The position numbers and the translations under genes were made by a program. The notes beneath the pieces are model-generated. The model was not told the origin of the DNA, did not search any database, and saw only the letters and a list, made by a program, of their open reading frames with translations. Shown piece after piece: positions 45,285-52,725 of a stretch of DNA of 64,000 nt (positions within the stretch are counted from its first letter, which is position 1; each line of letters begins with the position of its first letter). The DNA comes from JBCBCP01 sp038530575 (GTDB lineage Bacteria; Pseudomonadota; Alphaproteobacteria; Rhodobacterales; Rhodobacteraceae). The stretch spans positions 1 through 64,000 of the forward strand of contig JBCBCP010000009.1 of the NCBI GenBank assembly GCA_038530575.1. The letters run 5' to 3'.

Positions 45285-46531
45285 ACGACTTTGTCCGGGC
45301 AACACTGCGGCGCCCGTTCAGTCAGCAGGTCGCCGCGTTCCGGCTGCGCTTGGGCCGCCTGGTACCCACCAGCCGCTGGGATGATCTCGACCGGTCACAG
45401 CACGACAACGCCTTCATGGTGGCGGGGGCAACCAAAGCCGACCTTCTGGCCGATCTGGCCGCGGCCCTCGATCGCGCCATAACCGAGGGCACGGGCATCG
45501 AGGCTTTCCGTAAGGACTTCCGCGAGATCGTGGAGCGGCGCGGTTGGCACGGCTGGACCGGCGAGGGCACCGCAAAGGGCGAGGAGTGGCGCATGCGGGT
45601 GATCTATGCCACGAACATGCGGACCTCGATGATGGCCGGCCGTCTGGCCCAGCTGAAGGCGTCCGGCTTGCCCTTCTGGGTCTACCGTCATTCCGGCGCC
45701 GAAAACCCCCGCCTGCATCACCTTGCCTGGGACGGACTGGTCCTGCCCGCTGATCACCCCTTCTGGGCCACGCATTACCCGCCGAACGGTTGGGGTTGCG
45801 GCTGCATCGTGCGCGGGGCGCTGAGCCGTCGCGGCGCGGCGCGCGTAGGCGGCAAGCCGGAAAAGCAGCTGCCGGAGAACTGGGACCGGATCGATCCGCG
45901 CACGGGCGCGCCTACGGGCATCGGCAAGGGCTGGGACTATGCGCCGGGCGATACCACATCGGATACGATAAACGCGCTGGTCGAGAAGCCGATCCATTGG
46001 CCCTTTGCCGTGGCGCGGGCGTTTTTCGACGAGGTGCCGGATGCGCAACAGGACCAGTTCTCCACGGCCTACCGCAATCTTCAATCCCTGCGCGATGATC
46101 TGAGGCGCTATGCGGACGCGGTTCAAAGTGGCCGGGATGCCCAGGAGCTGCGCACCCTTGGCCGGATTACAGCCGCACAACGCGAGCGGCTGTCGGCAAT
46201 GCTGGATCCGGACACGCGGGCTTATCAGTACGTCCTCGATCAGAACGGTATTCGGCACATCTTTGCGAACCACGGTGACGCCAGGCGCGAAGCCGCGCGC
46301 GGCCAGCTGGCCATCTCCACCGAAGACATTGGCCTGATCCCACGCATTCTGCAGAGTTTCGATCGCGCCGTGCAGGAGACAGATACCAGAAGCATGCGAC
46401 CAGGCATTCAGCTAAGCGCGGTTGTGGATGGTGCGCGCTACTGGCTGGTGCTTGAGCTCGGTGGAAAGCGCCGCCAGCACGTCAAAGTGAAGACCATGTG
46501 GAAGCGGGCAGTAAAGAGCCCCCCAGCCTAA
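45281..46531 (+). CDS. minor head protein (Mu gpF-like) with C-terminal nuclease-like domain
   Basis: GTG start overlapping the portal stop. The N-terminal 280 residues are the head morphogenesis domain (RVIYATNMRTSMMAGRLAQL; HPFWATHYPPNGWGCGCIVR). The last hundred residues (from about YQYVLDQNGIRHIFANHG to the end) look like the Barnase/EndoU/colicin/RelE-type nuclease domains that are often fused to phage head proteins (PBECR group). If so, the protein would be packed in the head and injected with the DNA. The nuclease assignment is from pattern memory, not search. Confidence 0.85.
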   Translation: MNDFVRATLRRPFSQQVAAFRLRLGRLVPTSRWDDLDRSQHDNAFMVAGATKADLLADLAAALDRAITEGTGIEAFRKDFREIVERRGWHGWTGEGTAKGEEWRMRVIYATNMRTSMMAGRLAQLKASGLPFWVYRHSGAENPRLHHLAWDGLVLPADHPFWATHYPPNGWGCGCIVRGALSRRGAARVGGKPEKQLPENWDRIDPRTGAPTGIGKGWDYAPGDTTSDTINALVEKPIHWPFAVARAFFDEVPDAQQDQFSTAYRNLQSLRDDLRRYADAVQSGRDAQELRTLGRITAAQRERLSAMLDPDTRAYQYVLDQNGIRHIFANHGDARREAARGQLAISTEDIGLIPRILQSFDRAVQETDTRSMRPGIQLSAVVDGARYWLVLELGGKRRQHVKVKTMWKRAVKSPPA

Positions 46532-46593
46532 CGTCCGAAACGGGTCACGTTATAAGCGCGCCGACTGATGCTGCTCTTCCCAGGAGAATACGA

Positions 46594-47088
46594 ATGTACC
46601 GCGTTGAAATCAACCAGGACGAGATCACGCCCGCCCTGAAGGAGCTGGCCGCCAAGCTCGACGACATGAGCCCGATCATGCTTGCGATCGGTCAGAACCT
46701 GGAGCACAGCACCGAAGAACGGTATCAGCGCGGCGAGGCGCCTGACGGCAGCGCCTGGGCTCCGAAGTCACAGACGACGCTTGACGCCTACCGCCGCCGC
46801 GGCCAGCGCGCAGATCCGCGCCCGCTCTTTGGCACAAGCCCGTCGAACGCATCGCTGCGCACCAGCATCTTTGCGACAAGTGGTCCTGATTTCGTCGAGC
46901 TGGGCACAAATGCCATCCAGGCGGCCGTGATGCAGTTCGGTGCGGGCAAGGGTGCGTTTGGCGCGACGTCCAAGGGCAGTCCTGTCCCGTGGGGCGATAT
47001 CCCGGCACGGCCATTCCTGGGCTTGTCAGATGCCGACGAGGTCGCCATCCTCGAAACTGTCGCCGAAGCACTCGAGGATCTCGGCTAG
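46594..47088 (+). CDS. virion morphogenesis protein (Mu gpG-like)
   Basis: 164 residues. LEHSTEERYQRGEAPDGSAW and IPARPFLGLSDAD are the family's two signatures. In Mu, gpG acts in head-tail joining or tail completion. The ATG at 46594 follows CAGGAGA; the earlier ATG at 46498 lies inside the gpF gene and is rejected. Confidence 0.88.
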   Translation: MYRVEINQDEITPALKELAAKLDDMSPIMLAIGQNLEHSTEERYQRGEAPDGSAWAPKSQTTLDAYRRRGQRADPRPLFGTSPSNASLRTSIFATSGPDFVELGTNAIQAAVMQFGAGKGAFGATSKGSPVPWGDIPARPFLGLSDADEVAILETVAEALEDLG

Positions 47089-47143
47089 CCCTGCAAACCC
47101 TTGCGGATAGATGGCGTCAGCGCGCAGGCGGTAGATTGCCTGC

Positions 47144-48247
47144 ATGGCTCGCCCCGCTCTCATCTCTGCCGTTCTGGCCCCTCTTGCGCTGTCTGTTCAG
47201 GCTGCGGCCCATGACGTCCACTGGGTCAACATCCTGCCGGCGCCGACGGACGGGCAGATCAACACCATCGACAGCCGAGGCCCCTACACCGTCGAGGATG
47301 CAGCTGCACTTGTGCGCGCCTCGATGGAGCGCGGCCGGCTGCCCATCGATGAAAACCATTCCATCGATATCGCCGCCAAGGAAGGCAAACCCTCCCCAGC
47401 GGTCGGGCATATCGAAGAGCTGCAGGCCCGAGAAGACGGCTCCATCTGGGGCCGCGTGACATGGAACCGGATCGGCACCCAGCTGATCGAGGATGACGCC
47501 TATTCCGGCATCTCGCCCGTGTTCATGCACGACCAGAACAATGTCGTGCATGTGATCCTCCGGGCGTCTCTGACCAACACCCCAAACCTGCGCGGAATGA
47601 CCGCGCTCCACAGCGAGGAGGGCTCGATGGAGCTTCTGGCAAAACTGGCTGGCATGCTCGGCCTGGACGAAGGCGCGACCGAGGACGATGTCATGGCCGC
47701 GATCGAAAAGATGTCCGCAAAGAAGGACGATGAATACGGCGCCGCCACGCAGGCACAGATCGACGCCATCGCCTCGGCGCTTGGCAAGGGTGCCGGCACA
47801 TCCGTCGATGACCTGGTCGCCGCCGCACAATCGGTTGCCCAGGGCGGAGACGCGAAGGACGCCACGATCACTGCGCTGCAAAGCAAGGTGGACGAGCTGG
47901 ACACCGGTCTGAAGGCCGAGCAGTCCGCACGCGCTCGCGACACCGCGACCGCCTATGTCGATGGCGAGATGAAGAAGGGCCGTGCCGGCCTGAACGCGAC
48001 CGTCCGCGACAAGTACATCGACATGCACATGGCCGATCCGGCCTCTGCCACAACGCTGATCGAGGCGATGCCGATCATCGGCGAGGGCCGCACGCCTCTG
48101 CCCCAACCCAAGCCGGCGCTGCAGAGCAACGACCCGCAGATGATTGCCGCCAAGGCGCGCAAGTACATCGCCACGCAGGCCGCTGAGGGCGTCACCATCG
48201 ACATCGCAACCGCGATCCAGCACATCGAAGAAGGGAAGGTCCAATGA
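47144..48247 (+). CDS. prohead protease/scaffold (Mu gpI-like)
   Basis: 367 residues. The N-terminal protease domain contains RLPIDENHSIDIAAKEG and DDAYSGISPVF, matching the Mu I protease (His/Ser residues in these blocks). The C-terminal half is helical and likely supplies the scaffold, as Mu Z does from an internal start; an internal ATG near 47629 could serve that. ATGA overlap with the cement gene. Confidence 0.88.
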   Translation: MARPALISAVLAPLALSVQAAAHDVHWVNILPAPTDGQINTIDSRGPYTVEDAAALVRASMERGRLPIDENHSIDIAAKEGKPSPAVGHIEELQAREDGSIWGRVTWNRIGTQLIEDDAYSGISPVFMHDQNNVVHVILRASLTNTPNLRGMTALHSEEGSMELLAKLAGMLGLDEGATEDDVMAAIEKMSAKKDDEYGAATQAQIDAIASALGKGAGTSVDDLVAAAQSVAQGGDAKDATITALQSKVDELDTGLKAEQSARARDTATAYVDGEMKKGRAGLNATVRDKYIDMHMADPASATTLIEAMPIIGEGRTPLPQPKPALQSNDPQMIAAKARKYIATQAAEGVTIDIATAIQHIEEGKVQ

Positions 48248-48627
48248 TCCCCAAGCTCACCCGGTCCTTCAAGGCGGCCGAGGACATCACCGGCCACCTG
48301 ATCGCGTCATTCGCCAATGCGGCCACTGATGCAACGGTCGGCCATGCCGGCGCGAACACCGAGCCGCTCCTGGGCGTCTTCGACGCCATGGGCGCCAAAA
48401 CGGGCAAAATGGTGGATGTGCACCTTGCGGGCGAGATCGATGTCCGCGCGGGCGGCACGTTCCCCGCGGGCGCGCCGCTGACAGCGGACGCCAACGGAAA
48501 GGCGGTCCTTGCAGCGCCTGCCGCAGGGACGACCGTGCGCGTGATTGGCTTTGCCATGGCGCCGGCCGTGGCCGATGACATCGTCACGGTCATGCTCGCC
48601 CCGTCCATCCTGCATACCGCAGCGTAA
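48244..48627 (+). CDS. capsid cement/decoration protein (DUF2190-type)
   Basis: 127 residues, mainly beta. DVRAGGTFPAGAPLTADANG is the typical DUF2190/cement motif. It lies between protease and major capsid, the expected place for a head-stabilising protein. Confidence 0.82.
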   Translation: MIPKLTRSFKAAEDITGHLIASFANAATDATVGHAGANTEPLLGVFDAMGAKTGKMVDVHLAGEIDVRAGGTFPAGAPLTADANGKAVLAAPAAGTTVRVIGFAMAPAVADDIVTVMLAPSILHTAA

Positions 48628-48647
48628 CCCCGAAAAGGACACATGAC

Positions 48648-49616
48648 ATGACCATCCGTCCCTTTGTGACCGATCCCATCCTGACGGCTGTTGCGATCGG
48701 CTACACCAACACCGCCGCCATGCGCATCGCCGACCGGGTTCTGCCGCGCACGCCGGTTGCGGCCGAGACCTTCAAGTGGACCCACTACCCGATCGAAGAG
48801 GCGTTCAACACGCCCGAGACGCTTGTGGGCCGCCGCGGCCAGGTCCAGCAGCTCGAGTTCGGCGGTGAAGAGCGCGAAAGCGCCGTTGAAGACCACGGCC
48901 TCGACAGCTCGATCCCCAACTCGGACATCCAGGCGGCCAACGAGGCGCGCTCGCGCGGCGTGACGATCCACGATCCGGAAAAGCACGCGACGATGATGCT
49001 GACCGAGACCATCGAGAACGCTCGCGAGGCCCGTGTCGGCCAGATGGTGTTCAACGCGGACAACTATGCGGTGGGCCGCAAGGAAGTCCTGTCGGGCACG
49101 GATCAGTTCTCGGACTACGACAACAGCGACCCGATTGAGGTGCTGAAGGATGCCGGCAACTCCACCCTGATCTACCGGCCCAACACGCACGTCTATGGCC
49201 GCGAGGCCTGGTCGAAGATCGCCTCGCACCCCAAGCTGGTGAACGCGGTCAAGGGCAATGTCACCGGCTCCGGCATGATTTCGATGGAGCAATATGTGCA
49301 GCTCTTCTCGGGCGAAGGTGTCACGCAGGTGCTGGTCGGTGACGGCTGGGTGAACACCGCCAAGCGCGGTCAGCCTGTGAACCTACAGCGCGCCTGGGGC
49401 AAGCACTGTGCGCTGCTCTACCTTGACCCGATCGCCACGACCCAGGGCGGCGTGACCTTCGGCTTCACCGCGGAGCTGGGCGGGCGCATTGCTGGCCGGA
49501 TCGAGGACCCGGATGTTGGCCTCCAGGGCGGCGTGCGGATCCGGGCGGGCGAGCGCGTCAAGGAGCTGATCGTGGCCGAGGACGTCGGCTACTTCATCCA
49601 GAACGTGATCGCCTGA
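48648..49616 (+). CDS. major capsid protein
   Basis: 322 residues. Order and sequence style (RIADRVLPRTPVAAETFKWT; VFNADNYAVGRK; LYLDPIATTQGGVTFGFTAE) mark the HK97-fold capsid protein of Mu-like siphophages. GC and codon use match the rest of the head module. The tRNA-like gene begins eight bases after its stop. Confidence 0.88.
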   Translation: MTIRPFVTDPILTAVAIGYTNTAAMRIADRVLPRTPVAAETFKWTHYPIEEAFNTPETLVGRRGQVQQLEFGGEERESAVEDHGLDSSIPNSDIQAANEARSRGVTIHDPEKHATMMLTETIENAREARVGQMVFNADNYAVGRKEVLSGTDQFSDYDNSDPIEVLKDAGNSTLIYRPNTHVYGREAWSKIASHPKLVNAVKGNVTGSGMISMEQYVQLFSGEGVTQVLVGDGWVNTAKRGQPVNLQRAWGKHCALLYLDPIATTQGGVTFGFTAELGGRIAGRIEDPDVGLQGGVRIRAGERVKELIVAEDVGYFIQNVIA

Positions 49617-49623
49617 TCTCTCC

Positions 49624-49699
49624 TGCGGGGTAGAGCAGCCGCAGCTCGTCTGGCTCATAACCAAGAAGGTCGCAGGTTCAAATCCTGCCCCCGCGACCA
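49624..49699 (+). tRNA. initiator-like tRNA-Met (CAU), encoded CCA, with irregular arms
   Basis: 76 bases fold as a cloverleaf: acceptor TGCGGGG / CCCCGCG with a U1-G72 wobble, D stem GAGC/GCTC, anticodon loop CTCATAA, T arm GCAGG-TTCAAAT-CCTGC, discriminator A and encoded CCA. The sequence is close to bacterial tRNA-fMet. Three things are odd. The D loop AGCCGCA lacks the G18-G19 pair. The anticodon stem TCTGG / CCAAGA needs a bulged A. One of the three initiator G-C pairs next to the loop is U-A. It may be a working phage tRNA, a decaying one, or a tRNA mimic. Confidence 0.8.
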
Positions 49700-49721
49700 A
49701 CCTTCAAAGAGGGCTTTAAAC

Positions 49722-49997
49722 ATGGCCAAGAAACCCACTGCAGCTAAGACGACACCTGCTTCGACAGAGACCGAAGAGGCAAAGGCCGCAGCCAAAGCGA
49801 AAGCCGCAGCCGACGCAAAAGCCAAGGCAGAGGCGGAAGCCAAGGCCAAAGCGGAAGCCGAAGCCGCCGCACCCCGCGCCATCGCCTCCATGAAAATCCG
49901 CCACAACGGCAAGATCTTCGAAGTCGGCAAGCCCATCGACGAGGACGACGAGCTGATCGAGCGGTTCATCAAAGAAGGCGTCGCGCACCGCCCTTGA
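49722..49997 (+). CDS. Ala/Lys-rich coiled protein with small C-terminal domain (91 aa)
   Basis: The N-terminal 50 residues are an Ala-Lys-Glu coiled or extended helix (KAKAAADAKAKAEAEAKAKA). The last 40 form a compact domain (SMKIRHNGKIFEVGKPIDED) of a kind seen beside DUF1320 genes. Perhaps a head-tail connector accessory. Confidence 0.6.
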   Translation: MAKKPTAAKTTPASTETEEAKAAAKAKAAADAKAKAEAEAKAKAEAEAAAPRAIASMKIRHNGKIFEVGKPIDEDDELIERFIKEGVAHRP

Positions 49998-50011
49998 GCT
50001 GATCGATCTCG

Positions 50012-50044
50012 CGGCTGCCTCGATTGCGGGCGTTGAGGCAGCCG
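50012..50044 (+). terminator. 10-bp inverted repeat between head and tail genes
   Basis: CGGCTGCCTC / GAGGCAGCCG, perfect stem with a 13-base loop, lying 15 bases after one stop and 25 before the next start, followed by CCCCCTTTCC. May be an attenuator between the head and tail modules; the lack of a proper T-run leaves this uncertain. Confidence 0.4.
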
Positions 50045-50069
50045 CCCCCTTTCCAGAACCGAGGCCGTA

Positions 50070-50501
50070 ATGACCGCCTATTGCACGCAAACCGATCTGC
50101 AAAACATCTACGGTGAGCCCTCGCTGATCCGCCTGACCGATCGCGGCGAGGTTGCGACCGGCACCGTGAATGTGGCCGCCGTGACCGCAGCGATCGCCAA
50201 GGCAGGCAATGAGATCGACGGCTACCTTGCCGCGCGCTACGCCATGCCGCTCACGACCGTGCCGCCTCTCGTGAAAGAGCTGGCGGAGGATATGAGCTTT
50301 TACTACCTGCACGCCTTCAACGTCGATGACCTCGTGAAGGACAAATACGAGGCCGCGATTGCGCGCCTCAAGGACATCGCCAAAGGCACTATCCGGCTGC
50401 CCATCGCCGAAGGTGAGATCGAAACGACCGGGGAAAGTGGCGCGGTCGCCACCGATCGCGACCGCCCCATGACAGCTGATAGCCTCAAGGGGTTCATCTG
50501 A
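50070..50501 (+). CDS. DUF1320 family connector (Mu gp36-like)
   Basis: 143 residues. MTAYCTQTDLQNIYGEPSLI and NEIDGYLAARYAMPLTTVPP are the family signature. Head-tail adaptor class. Overlaps the next gene by one base. Confidence 0.88.
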   Translation: MTAYCTQTDLQNIYGEPSLIRLTDRGEVATGTVNVAAVTAAIAKAGNEIDGYLAARYAMPLTTVPPLVKELAEDMSFYYLHAFNVDDLVKDKYEAAIARLKDIAKGTIRLPIAEGEIETTGESGAVATDRDRPMTADSLKGFI

Positions 50502-50938
50502 TGCTGTTCGATGCTGTCAAAACGCGCCTTGAGGCGCGCGTGCCGGCCCTGAACCACCGGGTCGAGGCGGCCGCGGGCCTGTCTACGCTGATCGCACGCG
50601 GCGGCGTGCCGGATGTGGAGCTGGCGGCGTATCTGACACCGCTGGGCATGGTTCCGCGCGGCGCGGCCAGTGTGAGTGCCGGCAGCTACGTCCAGTCGGT
50701 GCGCGACAGCATCGGTGTGGTGCTCTTTGCCCGTGCGGGCAGTCGCACCGGCGATGACGCGCTGGATGACATCGAGGGGCTGCTGACCAGTGTGATCGGC
50801 GCGCTCGCCGGCTGGGCCCCCTCGGGCCAGTCGGGCGTCTTCACCTTCGCGAGAAGCCGCCTTCTGAGCTGCAGCGCCGGGCTGCTGATTTACCAGATCG
50901 ACTTCGAGATCGACGACCAGTTGAGGATCGCAACATGA
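50501..50938 (+). CDS. tail terminator/completion protein (Mu gp37-like)
   Basis: 145 residues. Position between DUF1320 and tube genes and its LIYQIDFEIDDQLR end suggest the protein that caps the tail tube. ATGA overlap with the next gene. Confidence 0.72.
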   Translation: MLFDAVKTRLEARVPALNHRVEAAAGLSTLIARGGVPDVELAAYLTPLGMVPRGAASVSAGSYVQSVRDSIGVVLFARAGSRTGDDALDDIEGLLTSVIGALAGWAPSGQSGVFTFARSRLLSCSAGLLIYQIDFEIDDQLRIAT

Positions 50939-51093
50939 GCAAGACACCCGACGCACCGCACCCGAAGCCCAACTCCGGCGGCCGCTATATGCGCGAAGCA
51001 GACGGGACGCTGAAACGCGTCTCCGAGACCGACGCGGCCGCGCCAACCGATACGAAAAAGCCGGCCAAGGCCGCTGCAAAGAAGGAAAGCTGA
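50935..51093 (+). CDS. small basic, disordered phage protein (52 aa)
   Basis: MSKTPDAPHPKPNSGGRYMR then a Lys/Ala-rich tail ending KAAAKKES. Likely unstructured. The ATG overlaps the previous stop by four bases and its stop is two bases from the tube start. Similar short genes occur here in related phages. Confidence 0.55.
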   Translation: MSKTPDAPHPKPNSGGRYMREADGTLKRVSETDAAAPTDTKKPAKAAAKKES

Positions 51094-51094
51094 G

Positions 51095-52030
51095 ATGGGC
51101 TTGCACTGGAACACCAAGATCCTTTTGGCCGCGGTTGAGACGACCTACGGCGAGGATGTCACGCCGGCGGCTGCCAATGGGGTGCTGACCAAAGACCTGG
51201 CGATCATGCCGATGGAAGGCAACGACCAGGAACGCGATCTCGATCTGCCCTACATGGGCGGACGCGGCGCAATCTCCACCAACCTGCACGCCAAGCTGAC
51301 CTTCAAGGTCGAGCTGGCTGGCCGCGGCATTGCCGGCACGCCGCCGGCTTGGGGACCGCTGATCCGGGCCTGCGGCTGCGCGGAGGTGCTGCCGGTGGGT
51401 CAGGACGTGGTCGAATACTCCCCCGTCTCCGATAGCCATGAGAGCGTGAGCTTCTATTTCTTCCTCGACCGGACGCGGCACCGGATCCTCGGCGCCCGCG
51501 GCACGTGCAAGATCGTGCTGGAAGCCGAGAACATCCCCTATCTGGAATTCGAGTTCACCGGGCTCTGGGCGCAGCCAACCGAGGCGGCGCGGGTGATCCC
51601 CAGCAACTTCGCCCAGTTCCAGAAACCCTTTGCCGTCTCCTCGGACAACACTCCGGTGTTCACCCTCGATGGCACGGCGCTGACCATGCGCTCCTTCAGC
51701 CTCGACTTTGGCAACCAGATCGAGCCGCGCTTTCTCGTGGGCGGTGAAAGCATCCTGATCGCCGATCGCCGCGAGGTTGTCGAGGCCGTCGTCGAAGCCG
51801 TCCCGGTGACCTCCTTCAACGTCTACTCGCTTGCTCGGTCACGCGCGACGTTCCCTCTGCGCCTCACGCATGGTACCGGCGCGGGCCTGACCACCGAGAT
51901 CGAAGTCGATGCGGCGCAGATGATGCGCCTGAATGCCCTGAACGAGGAACAGGGCGTTGCCGAATGGCCGCTGCGTATGTCGGCCGAAGTGCAAAGCGGG
52001 AACGACCAGTTCCTGATCCGCTGCAGCTAG
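51095..52030 (+). CDS. phage tail tube protein
   Basis: 311 residues, largely beta. AAVETTYGEDVTPAAANGVL at the N-terminus is a common opening of long tail-tube proteins, and the two-domain length fits a tube subunit of siphophages. No sheath gene follows, so the tail is non-contractile. Confidence 0.82.
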   Translation: MGLHWNTKILLAAVETTYGEDVTPAAANGVLTKDLAIMPMEGNDQERDLDLPYMGGRGAISTNLHAKLTFKVELAGRGIAGTPPAWGPLIRACGCAEVLPVGQDVVEYSPVSDSHESVSFYFFLDRTRHRILGARGTCKIVLEAENIPYLEFEFTGLWAQPTEAARVIPSNFAQFQKPFAVSSDNTPVFTLDGTALTMRSFSLDFGNQIEPRFLVGGESILIADRREVVEAVVEAVPVTSFNVYSLARSRATFPLRLTHGTGAGLTTEIEVDAAQMMRLNALNEEQGVAEWPLRMSAEVQSGNDQFLIRCS

Positions 52031-52042
52031 GGAGACCGCCCG

Positions 52043-52372
52043 ATGTTCAAGATCAACACCCGCCCGAGCTTTACCAGCACCGTGCAGATCGCGGTGCCTG
52101 GGGACGACACGGATGTTCACTCGCTCAATGTGCGGTTCAAAGCGCTGCGCTCTTCGGAGATGGAGGCGCATGACACCGGAACGTCCACCGAGGGGCAGAA
52201 GGTGTTCCTGCGCGAGGTCATCGAACATGTCGACGGCGCCCTCGATGAAGATGGCGAGCCCGTCCCTTACTCCGAGGCGCTGCGCGAGGAGCTGCTGGAC
52301 TGGCCCTTCGTCGTGAGCGCCCTTCTGCAGCACTACGTCCGCGACCTTGTGAAAGCACACGCGGGAAACTGA
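52043..52372 (+). CDS. tail assembly chaperone (lambda gpG-like)
   Basis: 109 residues. Its place between tube and tape measure and its length match gpG. It ends HAGN* with the heptamer GGGAAAC immediately before the TGA. A fraction of ribosomes should slip back one base there and make the longer G-T-like fusion. The chaperone coats the tape measure before tube assembly. Confidence 0.8.
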   Translation: MFKINTRPSFTSTVQIAVPGDDTDVHSLNVRFKALRSSEMEAHDTGTSTEGQKVFLREVIEHVDGALDEDGEPVPYSEALREELLDWPFVVSALLQHYVRDLVKAHAGN

Positions 52373-52725
52373 AATGGGTCGGGCGTGCCTGGGCGGAGGG
52401 CACTCTGACCCGGCAGCGCTCCGCCGATGACGAGCTGATCCGGGACGCTCAGGCCTTCGGCATCGATGTCTCGCAGATTAGCACGCCGGATCCCGAGGAC
52501 GGGGTTTGGGAAGCCAACGTGCCAGCCTTGGAGGCGTTTCTCGCCGTGCAAACGCAGTGGTCATATGTCAGCGGGATGGGCGGCGCCCACACCATCGGCC
52601 TTGACTATGCCGGCGTGCGGGCCGGGCTCGAGCTCGCGGGGATCAAGCTGACGCCAGACCAGTTCCACGGGCTGCAGCTGATCGAGCTCGGCGCCCGCCA
52701 GGCCATGAACAGGCGGGCGTCATGA
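52043..52725 (+). CDS. tail chaperone -1 frameshift product (gpG-T-like, DUF1799 C-terminus)
   Basis: Ribosomes shifting at 52363-52369 would read on as LKWVGRAWAEGTLTRQRSAD into the -1 frame, which stays open to 52725. The new C-terminal 118 residues contain VPALEAFLAVQTQW and GLDYAGVRAGLELAGI, the DUF1799 pattern. There is no good independent start before the conserved part; a GTG at 52519 falls inside it. That makes frameshifting the likely route. Confidence 0.8.
52363..52369 (+). promoter_or_regulatory. programmed -1 ribosomal frameshift site GGGAAAC
   Basis: In the zero frame it reads G GGA AAC then TGA, a perfect X XXY YYZ heptamer. Lambda uses GGGAAAG at the same place in its G-T pair. 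Confidence 0.82.

Noticed and set aside
49383..49700. Leftward 105-residue frame across the tRNA
   Set aside because: It is the antisense of the capsid end and the tRNA, a common false gene at tRNA loci.
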